Shown: positions 11,001 to 23,000 of the stretch, piece by piece
Layout: every line of letters starts with the position of its first letter
How positions within the stretch are numbered: the first letter of the stretch is position 1
DNA from: Leguminivora glycinivorella
Lineage: Eukaryota > Arthropoda > Insecta > Lepidoptera > Tortricidae
Direction: 5' to 3'
DNA length: 64,000 nucleotides
Assembly: GCF_023078275.1 (NCBI RefSeq)
Contig: NC_062990.1
Coordinates: 14,027,549 to 14,091,548 of the forward strand
Notes under the pieces: generated by a model
What the model saw: only the letters and a program-made list of their open reading frames with translations
What the model was told of the DNA's origin: nothing
Database searches by the model: none
Translations under genes and position numbers: made by a program

Positions 11001-14000
11001 TTACAGGACAAAAACTGAGAAATGGTCCGGCAATATTATCGGTTTCCGGCCTCTAGACTCGGCGAAACCATTGGATGACAAAATTAATGTGATGGTACTC
11101 GCCTTTGACTCAACCCCAAGGAGCGGCTTCATTAGACTGATGCCGAAGACTTGGAAGGTTCTTAATGAGGAGTTGAAAGCTACTATAATGGAAGGGTAAG
11201 ACAACATTAACATATCGAAAAGTAAAAAGTAACAGAGATAGCACTATAACTCGCTCCACTCTCTGCAATAGCTAAACTGTCACTGTTCTTAAGCAATTTT
11301 CGCTTAAGTACATTCTCTTTTAAGCAAATGGACGCTTCGGTAATTCGTACAATTAACAAGTTATGAACAAATTTCGTCGTTATGAAAAGTCACAATATGG
11401 GACCTTTTGCTTGAGAATGCACTCGTGAGGACTACTGGATGGTAATCCGCTGGATGTTAATTCACTGGATGCTAAACCATTGGACGATAAAATTAACGTG
11501 ATGGTTCTCGCCTTTGATTCAACCCCAAGGAGTGGTTTCATCAGACTGATGCCGAAGACTTGGAAGGTTCTTAATGAGGAGTTGAAAGCAACTATAATGG
11601 AAGGGTAATATATTATATAACACTTTTCAGGGACCGTTCTCTTTGTTTTATCAGATGAAAGCCCGTTACGGCATTTTTTAATAATATCAACACAAAAATT
11701 GTTCAAGTGACATTAGCGGAAGATTAGAAAATGTAATAATTGAAACAAAAAGTAGCCCATGTCACTCTCCATCCCTTCAACTATCTCCACCTAAAATATC
11801 ACGAAAGACGGACAAACAAACAGACACACACACTTACCCATTTATAATATTAGTATGGATATTTAAAAGAGTGGCAGAGATAGTACTATAAAAAATGCTC
11901 CACTCCCTGTAATAGCTAGACTGTCACAACATTATCAAGCTGAAGGTACTAAATTCTTGCTTAAGCATAAGGACGCTTTGGTAATTCGTACGCGTAAAAG
12001 ATAATTATGACCTGTCCTTACAAAAAGTCAAAATACTTAGGACCTTTTACTTGAGAATGCACTCGTGACCTCAGTAGCACTACTGGATGCCAATCCACTG
12101 GATGTTAATCCACTGGATGTTAATCCACTGGATGTTAAACCACTGGGTGTTAATTCACTGGTTGATGAACCACTAGATGTTAATCCACTGTATGATAAAA
12201 TTCTTACAGTTCTTAATGAGGAGTTGAAAGCTATTATAATGGAAGGGTAATACATTATAATATATTGAAAAGAGTGACAGACCGCCACACAGATCTCAAG
12301 AAAATGGTACCACATTCTTGCTAAAGCATTAAGGACGATTTTTTTCAACTCAGAAAAGGACACATCAATTTGACATAATTATCTATGAAATAAAACTATG
12401 GAAACGGATTAAATCGCGTATAATGAATTTAAAATTCATCCCGACGTTTCGAACTCTTTACAGTGTTCGTGGTCAACGGGTGACTGGGGAAAAACTACAA
12501 TGTGCAAAAGCTACCCACATACAAGAAATATTAACGAACCATGACCACAAATAAAATAGATTTCTAAGGCAGGTTCACACACTATTAATAAAGCTTGTTA
12601 TACAATATTCAAAGAATTTACCATTACTATGTCAAAAAATAATTAACCAATTAATCTACAGAAAATTGACAAAGAACAAACTGCAAATGTCCAACACCAT
12701 ACAACACAAATGCCTCACAGCCTTCGTCGTGCTTGTTCCATTATCAGATGTACTACTGGATCCCAAGCCAGTGGTAAAGTAATCTTCTCTATTAAAGTTT
12801 GGATATTTCTTGATCTCAATGGCCTCTCGCAACATTCTGGGTATATATCGCTTCTCCTTAGCAAGAACCAGAGGCTTGTCAAACTTTATAGCATGATTGA
12901 CTTTATCCATGACATGTTCAGAGACTGCAGACCTTTGCCGACGGTGCTTGACATCCGCTATGTGTTCCTTCACCCGTGTGGAAATACTTTGTTTCGTCTG
13001 TCCCACATATGACAGGCCGCACTCACAGTCTAGCCTGTACACTCCCGTATTTTGTAGAGGAGTTTGACATTTTATAGGCCTCAGGAATTTGGACATCTTC
13101 TTCATAGGCTTGAAATAAGTTTTAATAGAAGCCCGTTTCAAGATGTGGCTGATCCTATCCGTATAATTATCTATCTTTCTTCCTTGGTCTATCCCGACAC
13201 TTTGTAATAGCTCATGAGAGCTTGAAGTCCGCTTTGACAATGAGGAGGCACACTTAAAGGTTATAACAGATAGCGCCACCGCCACCCTGTTAGTCCATTG
13301 CACAGATAAAGAATTTCATACGTGAGAGCGAGAAGATGATATGTTTTTTCTCTCTCACACATATGAATGACAGTGAGTACAGTGACATACCTAAGACACT
13401 TGCACAGGCGCCGCCTGGCGGGATAAATTGTCAGTGTGCCTCCTCATTTATCCCATCATTTGGCGTAGACACAAGTTTTTATGAAACCGACTGCCATCTT
13501 CTAACCCAGACGACATAATTTAGGTTTAGTCCGGTTCTTCAGGATATTTGTGACGATATCTGGGTAAAGGGACCATATTGTTGATGGCGCTTACGTCCCG
13601 CGGCGTCGTATTTGTAGACGAACATCGCTCATAATGACGTAAACGCCATCGACAATAACGTCCCTTTACCCAGATAATAGCACATTTTTCTTCTAGAAGC
13701 CCCCTAGGGGCATACTTACTTATTGGCGCAGCGACCCAAAATGAGTCTTGGCCTCCGACACGAGTGTACTGGACGCCAATTATCTCGATCCTTAGCGACG
13801 TCCCTTCAGTTGTATGCTTGGAGATCGTGCAGATCCGCTTCAACGGCATCACCCCAACGATATGTAGGTCGTCCACTTCGCCTCCATCGTACTGAGAGAC
13901 TTAGGTAATAGGTATGGCCTTTTCGCGCCGCGATCATCCTCCATTCTTAAAACGTGGCCTAGCCAACGGAGACGATGGGCTTTAGTCTCGCCGATGATGT

Positions 14001-17000
14001 TAGATGCAGCCACAAGGTCTTTAATTTCGGCATTTTTGAAGAGCCTACACGCGCTTTCCTCACAGGACCCAAGATCTTTCTTAGCACTTTAGGGGCATAG
14101 CTCATGTTTTAATATCAAATTTGCTTATGGAGGGACCCAGTCTTCAACAGAATGACCATGATGTGACGATTCTGAGCATTAGAGGAACGACTGAAGAAGA
14201 AGAATATTAAAAAAAAATGTAAATACACTTTATTGTGTACAGTAACAGTTTATATACAATTTGTAGGAATAGAGATACAAAGGCAAGCTTATCACTATAA
14301 GGGATATCTCCCTCCTTTTGAATAAAGACGACCGGTTTGGCCTAGTCGGTAGTGACCCTGCCTGCTACGCTGCGGTCCCGGGTTCGAATCCCGGTAAGGG
14401 CATTTATTTCTGTGATGAGCACAGATATTTTTTCCTGAGTTATAGATGTTTACTATGTACACAGCGTGTGGATTCCATACGGGCCACGGGCGAATAATGT
14501 AACCAGTTATTACTATAACTAGTGGTTATCTGATCATACGAATCGAATAGGATAGTAATTTCATTAAAGAGTGTTATTAATTAAGAGTAATTTATTTTTG
14601 AAATCCGGCCAAGCAGCAATGTACGCCGCCGTTCAACTTAATTTGACATGACATGTAATTAACTGTTAGTAAACAAACATGCAAACATTATTTTGATGTC
14701 GTTTTGAGATAAACCCTAAATTGAAGGTTTGGGGTAAAATCGCCGTCAATGTACTATTCGCAGTTCTGGACAATCTGCATTCTACGCAATTAGTATTTCA
14801 CCTCATTCGCTATTGTGCACAGTTATTACTTGTGAACAGTGGCGATTCTTCCTGTTCGCAATACTGCACATTCTGAATTGCACACAGTAGTTTTTGACCT
14901 CATGCGCTAATATGTGCAGTCATTATTTGTGTACAATAGCGATTCTTCCTGTTCGCAATTCTGCACAATCTAAGTTCCACACAACAGGTATTTCGCCTCA
15001 TTCGCTACTGTGCACAGCCATTATTTGTATACAGAATAGTTTATTCCTATTCGCAATTCTACGCAAACCGAATTCGACGCAATAGGTATTTCACCTCAGT
15101 CGTTATTGTGCACAGTCATTATTTGTATACAGTATAGTTTCTTCCTATTCGCAATTCTACGTAATTCGAATTCCGCACAATAGGTATTTCGCCTCATGCG
15201 CTATTGTGCACAGTCATTATTTGTGTACAATATACTTTCTTCCTATTCGCAATTGTACGCAATCTGAATTTGACCCAATAGTATTTCACCTCATTCGATT
15301 TTATGCACAGTCATTACTTGTGTACAATCTCGTTTTGCACAATCTCAGCTTCCTCAATCCCCGCAAACACGCACACATAGAAACGCAGAAAGTGCCTTCC
15401 GCGGCGCACTAGAGTAGGTAAAGCTCCAAATAGCATTATTAATATTAACTATACCGTTATACACATTCAGCAAAAATAATATTTAGGTGTCAGATGGCGT
15501 TGTTACAGGCACTGTATTCAATTTTGACACCCAATTTCAAAATAAAGTAAATCTAACCAGTCACCATATCAATATCTTGTAAACAAAATGTTAAAATCAA
15601 ACCTTTGCTGACTATAGGTATAGGCCAATATTTACTAAATAATTACAGATGTAGCGCGAAAAACGTTTCCTTCATATTTTTCGTGAAATGATCGTATTTG
15701 TCATGCTATAATAGTTCACATTGTGACATTTGATGAAGTAGAACTGCTGATAATAGATCAGAACGAAACTCCTCAGCGACGTACTGATCATGTAAGGAGA
15801 TTTCTGCGTTTCTATGTGTGCGTGTTTGCGGGGATTGAGGAAGCTGAGATTGTGCAGAACGATATTGTATACAAGTAATGACTGTGCATAAAATCAAATG
15901 AGGTGAAATACTACTGAGTCGAATTCAGATTGCGTAGAATTGCGAATAGGAAGAAACTATACTGTACACAAATAATGACTGTGCACAATAGCGCATGACG
16001 CGAAATACCTATTGTGTGGAATTCGAATGGCGTAGAATTGCGAATAGGAAGAAACTATACTGTATACAAATAATGACTGTGCACAATAACGAATGAGGTG
16101 AAATACCTATTGCGTCGAATTCGGATTGCGTAGAATTGCGAATAGGAAGAAACTATTCTGTACACAAATAATGGCTGTGCACAGTAGCGAATGAGGCAAA
16201 ATACCTGTTGTGTGGAACTTAGATTGTGCAGAATTGCGAACAGGAAGAATCGCTATTGTACACAAATAATGACTGCACATAATAGCGCATGAGGTCAAAA
16301 ACTACTGTGTGCAATTCAGAATGTGCAGAAATGCGAACAGGAAGAATCGCCACTGTTCACAAGTAATAACTGTGCACAATAGCGAATGAGGTGAAATACT
16401 AATTGCGTAGAATTCAGATTGTCCAGAATTGCGAATAGGAAGAAGTGACATTGGCAAGAACGTCGCATAATCCATGAGTTTTTCGGAACTTATGTGCGAA
16501 ATGTCATTTGACATTTGCCAGTCGCTTTTCGGTGAAGGAAAACATCGTGAGGAAACCGGACTAATTCCAATAAGGCCTGCTTAGTTACCCTTTGGGTTGG
16601 AAGGTCAGATGGCAGTCGCTTTCGGTAAACTAGCGTCTATGACAAATCTTGGGATTAGTCGTCAGAGCGGACCCCAGGCTCCCATGAGCCATGGCGAATG
16701 CAATACATACATACAATCACGCCTGTTTCCCAGAGGGATAGGCAGAGATCACGGATTTCCATTTACTACGATCCTGACAAACCACTTTCGCTTCACACAC
16801 TTTCATATAACGTTTCTCATACACGCTCGTCGGTTTCGAGTATGTACTTCTGACCTGGCCTTTTCGCAATATTTCCCTGATTTGATCAAGAAAAGTTCGC
16901 CTAGGCCTTCCACTTCCAACTGACCCTTCCACTCTTTTTTCATATACTTTCTTCGTTAATCTCCTCTCATCCATCCTCTCTACATGCTAATATTTATTTA

Positions 17001-20000
17001 TTTAAAGTTATTCTTTTTCAGGTACAATATTTTGGGAGACGGTACTCCAGCCTGCCTGTTCCCATTCCTCACAGGGAAGACAGAGTTGGAACACCCGGAT
17101 GTGAGGAGAACTGAGGAAAATAACAGGACCATGGACGACTTCCCCTTTATATTCAATTATCTGAAAGAAGAAGGGTAAGTTCATCACTTAGAAAGAAAAG
17201 AATATTTTTTTTGCAAAAATTTCATTTTTTGCACAAGCTTTTATCGCCGACTGTACCCGTCTTTCAACAGGCATCTACTGCTCCCCGAGACGTTTCTAAA
17301 AACCCCTTACTCGATGGGGATACGATGTTTCATGACAGAGTTCCTATGACCACCTTTCTGCTCCATCATCAGATCAGCTCCATGATACCATAACATTGCA
17401 TTGTCACGTGATTTACAAATGTGTGCAAAATTTCAGCTCAATCGGAAACCGGGAAGTGGGTCAAATTTAGCTTCTACGTTTTGACGCACACTATAACTAT
17501 GACATCCTAACAATGCAAGTTGAATAAAAGCTTTTAAAAAAGTTTAAAGCCACAGAAAAAGGCACATAACAAAGGAAACATTGACTCTAAAGGACATTAT
17601 TGTATTTCGTTTCGACTGAAGCGATGCCTCTTATTTCTATGGAACAGTCTTTTGAATTGAACCAGACCTCATCATCATTCTCTTGCCCTGTTCCCTTATT
17701 TGGGGTCGGCGCAGTAGATTTTCCTCACAACTTATTTTCCTCCTCCATTCCTCTCTATCAGCCGTCATTTCCATACTAGCACCTTTCACTCTCATATCAT
17801 TGCTCACACATTCCATCCATTTTTTCTTAGGCCTTTCACTACCGTTGTAACCATCCACCTTCATCGAACCAGACCTAAAACAGATAAAATTGAATAGATT
17901 TTTTAAATATTTGTTAATAATCTTAGATCAAATTAAATTATTTTCATTAAAATATTTTAATTTGTGCTTTTTAAATTTCGACCCCGGTTAACGGAGTACG
18001 CTGGTTCGATTCCAGCTCGGAACACTTGGAGGCCTTGGTCACTTTTACAGTATACGACATTTATTTTAATGTTTATTTGTTAATAATCCATCGTAGGCAA
18101 CGTCTTTGACTTTGGCTAGTCTGTGGCCAAGAGTAAGCCCATTTATAATTTAAAAAAAATAACAGACCTAATGCAAGTTTTCATCCAAATCTATGTATTT
18201 TGTTTCAACATGAACACATCGTATTTAAATAAAGGAACCAGAAATAGTTATTTGTTATACAAGGGGGCAAAGTTGTATTTTAACGCCGAGTGTGGAATTG
18301 AAAAACGAGCAAGCGAAAGGATTCTATAGTTGAACCACGAGCGACGCGAGTGGTTCGAGAATATAATCCTGAACTTGCGAGTTTTTTTAACACACGAGAA
18401 GTAAAATACATTTGCACCCGAGTGTAACACAAAACTTTTCCCCTCACTATAGCGAGGAAACTACAACGCAAAAAATGCGTTTATCACTGCTTCCAGTAGT
18501 TCCACAGGTGGTAAATCATCTTTATTACTAGATTCACCTACTTTTATCAATTTTAAAGCAGTTATTTTGACTTTATTCAAGGTCAAATTACTTTACCCAC
18601 TAGTGGATAAAATGCGTTTTTACCCGCTGGTATTAAAGGACAAAACACGTGTTTCCGAGCTAGTGAGGGGAAAAAGCTTTTACCACTAAACCTTCCTAAT
18701 TTAACTGATAAGTTTATCAATGGCTGATAAGCAAGAAGTGTCGTATAGATTATGGCCACCAAAATTCCCAATAGGCACTATAAATACTATCAGCATCCTC
18801 CTTGCGTTATCCCGGCATTTGCCACGGCTCATAGGAGCCTGGGGTCTACTTTGACAACTAATCCCAAGATTTGGCGTAGGCACTAGTTTTTACGAAAGCG
18901 ACTGCCATCTGACCTTCCAACCCGAAGGGTAAACTAGACCTTATTGGAATTAGTCCAGTTTCCTCACGATGTTTTCCTTCACCGAAAAGCGGCTGGCAAA
19001 TATCAAATGACATTTTGCACATAAATTTCGAAAAAGTCATTGGTGCAAGTTGGGGTTCCAACCCGCGACCTCCAGAAAGAAAGTCGCACGTATCAACCGC
19101 TAGGCTACCAGCGCTTCTCCAAATACCATTCAATCCCTTACCATTCAATTGACAGCTGTTATACTTAATTAGGGCCTATTTACACAGTATAATAAAGAGT
19201 ACTATCGTGCAGTATGGCCACTCCCGCTCCTCTCTGAAAGTGCCGCCCGGGGTGGGGCTTTCGGTTACCTCACAGTTACCGCTTGTCAAAAACGTGAACA
19301 GTCGACCTGTCATTTCACTCATACAAGCATAGTACGCGTTCACCTACACGAGCTTAGACTGCGTGCTAGGAGCGCGCCTCTTTCATATATTTGATCGCCA
19401 GAGTCCGACATTGTATGTAAGATTGTATTTTTTTTATTTATTTTTACATAATTGTAACAGTGTTTGACGGTGTATGATTAGTACCAATAAATGTATCTAT
19501 CTATCTATCTAACCTAAACAGCTCGCTACTCGCTAGTAACTAAAATAACATGCAAGTTCGCGAGCCGTGTAAATGATAATTCTTTCTTGATAATATACTT
19601 AATGTAACTTTGACTTCAAATTAGATTCTAACGGGCTGAAATGCTGCTAGAAAAGGTAACTTCATATAACATGGATACAAATATTAACTATTGCTTGTAC
19701 CTAAGTACTTACAGAAATTCAAGTTAAGTCGATTTAAAATATGTACTTACTCCTTTCGATCGTATTTCAATTTCTAGTAGTAATCGCCTCTTTTTTATTA
19801 GGGTTCCGTAGTCAACTAGGAACCCTTATAGTTTCGCCATGTCTGTCTGTCTGTCTGTCTGTCCGTCCGTCCGTCCGTCCGTCCGCGGATAATCTCAGTG
19901 ACCGTTAGCACTAGAAAGCTGAAATTTGGTACCAATGTGTACATCAATCACGCCGACAAAGTGGTAAAATAAAAAGTAAATAAAAATATTTTTTGAGGGT

Positions 20001-23000
20001 ACCCCCCCCCCCCCCTACATGTAAAGTGGGGACTGATTTTTTTTTCATTCCAACTCCAACGTGTGGTATATTGTTGGATGGGTATTTAAAAATGAATAAG
20101 CGTTTACTAAAATCGTTTTTTGATAATATTAATATTTTCGGAAATAATCGCTCCTAAAGGAAAAAAAAGTGTGTCCCCCCCCTCTAACTTTTGAACCGTA
20201 TGTTTAAAAAATATGAAAAAAATCACAAAAGTAGAACTTTATAAAGACTTTCTAGGAAAATTGTTTTCAACTTGATAGGTTTAGTAGTTTTTGAGAAAAA
20301 TACGGAAAACTACGGAACCCTACACTGAGCGTGGCCCGACACGCTCTTGGCCGGTTTTATAAATGGGCTTGCTCTTGGCCACAGACTAGCCAAAGGCAAA
20401 GACGTGGCCTACTATGGAGTGAGCTCGCCCAGAAGACTGTTTACTCTTGATTTTAAGTTTGCCGGGTTGCGTTTGTTTTTTCACACTTTTGTCGTATTGT
20501 ACCTACTATTATCATGAGTTTGACTTTATTACCTTCTAGATACACCACAGCATACATGGAAGACATGCCCCTAGACAACACCTTCACGTTTCGTTTCAAC
20601 GGATTCAAGAAGCAACCAGCAGACCACTACTACAGAGCGTTCAGAAACGCCAACTCACATCTGTTTCAGGGGTGGAACTTTTGCTATGGAGACACGCCGC
20701 AGTATACTATGATGATGAATATTACGGAACAGGTAAGTCTCCTCAGTAAAAACAGCAAGAATAGATAAATCCAACCATTATGCGAGCAGTTCCCAAAAAC
20801 TTTGTACATAGCCACGTCAGCGAATTTTAATTGATCCCAAAATGGGATAAAAAAAATTTTAATGAAATATTTATTTATCAAGTAGGCATATTACAATGCG
20901 CATATGAACGTCAAATAAAGCTACGCCGGCTCTAACCCTACGCCTCAGCTTCGAGAAGATTTCAGTCCCCCCTCAGTTGGGAGGGGGGTATCCACTATGA
21001 GTTTAGTAATATATGTATTAGACTTTCATAAGATATATACAGGCTAATTGTTATGATTAGGAAAATATAGATACTATAGCACCTTAATGAAATAAAACTT
21101 ACAAAAAAATTCAATTCACCAAATAAACCTTGGTAACAAAATGGCAATAAAAACAAATGATTTAACTTTTTTCTTAATTTTTGTACAAACTATTTTAGAA
21201 CTGCTGATACATCCAATTATTGCCCAGCCGATCTTCATTTGTTTATTTTTTCCCGCCTTCTCTCTCTCCTAGCTGCATCCATATTTTGCCACGACTCATA
21301 GGAATGTGAGTCCGTTTTGGCAACTTATCGCAGGATTTGGCATATACACTAGTTTTTACGAAAGCCACTGCCAATTGACCAACCCAGTGGGTAAACTAGG
21401 CCCATTGGAATTAGTCAGGTTTCCTCACGATGTTTTCTAACACCGAAAAGCAACATAACCAGGGTTTGAAACCACAATTTCCGGATTGAAAGTCACACGC
21501 TAATTACCACTTGCCCACGAGCACTTTTTTTCTCTTATCTACCTGATATACCTACTCATACCTCTTCTTTGTTTTAATTTTATTTTCCTTTTTGGGCAAT
21601 ATCTTTTAAGCCATCATCCGATATTTGGGAATGCAATCTCGACGAGATTGGGGCCCAGGCGAGATCTCGGGAATTCATGAAACCAATCTCGCGAGATCTC
21701 GCCAATTTCGAGATCTCGCGAGAATGGCCGGTTTGTGAGTTCATAATTACAATAATCACAATATAGCAATGAATAAGGATAACAATAACGTGCCACGCTC
21801 TATTGGGATCGATCTATTATCACTGACAGGACTATTGTAGCCAATAAGCCTGACATTGTGATAATAGATCGACTGCAACGCCGGGCAGTGCTCGTTGACA
21901 TCACCATCCCCCAAGATGAGAATCTCGTGAAAGCCGAGAAGGACAAGTCCAGTAAGTACCTAGACTTGGCTCACGAGATAACCGCCATGTGGGATGTTGA
22001 TTCAACGATCATTGTTCCGATAGTCGTTTCAGCGAACGGTCTCATAGCGAAGAGTCTCGACCAACATCTTAAGAGACTCTCGCTAGGTGGCTGGATCAAG
22101 GGCCAGATGCAGAAGGCGGTGATCTTGGACACGGCGCGGATAGTCCGACGGTTCCTCTCTCTGCAGCCCTAACCACCGGCAGCTTGGGCCCTGCCCCGCT
22201 GCTGGCGGCACCCTAGGTTAGGTTTTTTATAATGTGTTTATATGTTTTTTTATATTGTTTTGTATGTGTTTTTGTATTTTACTTTTATATCCATATTATA
22301 AACAGCCTAGCCTAAGATAGAAAATAAATACTGGGAACAATAATAATAATTGGGATGTTGAATCAACGATCATTGTTCTGATAGTCGTTTCAGCGAACGG
22401 TCTCATAGCGAAGAGTCTCGACCAACATCTTAAGAGACTCTCGCTAGGTGGCTTGATCAAGGGCCAGATGCAGAAGGCGGTGATCTTGGACACAGCGCGG
22501 ATTGTTCGACGGTTCCTCTCTCTGCAGCCCTAACCACCGGCAGCTTGGGCCCTGCCCCGCTGCTGGCGGCACCCTAGGTTAGGTTTTTTATAATGTGTTT
22601 ATATGTTTTATATTGTTTTGTAAGTGTTTTATTTTATTTTACTTTCATACTCATATTGTAAAAAACCTAATCTAAGAAAAGAGATAAATAAAGGAAATAA
22701 TAATATAATATAATTTCTTTATTCAGATTACTACGATCCATTGGTTAGTAACATAGTGGCTTATAATCTATTGTTAATAATTAAATTCTAAGATATTAAA
22801 ATTAATTGGAATTATTTTATCATTCAATTATTAATATGGCAATGAATTGGACAACCTTACTACGGCTAGTAAGGTTGTTTCAGGTTTCTGCTCTCTCGAC
22901 ATCCAACAAAACTCTGTGCACGAAAATTCGTAAAATAGATGGTTATATGCACACAACCGTAAGTGTATTACCATAATGGCGAATCACGCAAATAACCCTG

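Larger units (their letters stand above)
18090..20416. mobile_element. 2.3-kb composite bounded by ~59-bp inverted repeats
   Basis: CGTAGGCAACGTCTTTGACT..GGCTAGTCTGTGGCC (18093-18148) is inverted at 20358-20414 (GGCCACAGACTAGCC..AAAGACGTGGCCTAC). Between them lie four unrelated repeats and no transposase, so this is a MITE-like element filled by later insertions, or two opposed copies. Confidence 0.6.

Noticed and set aside
11427..11604. Mutually exclusive alternative exon 6b
   Set aside because: No acceptor in the required phase and an in-frame TGA just upstream; only the 3' part is conserved.
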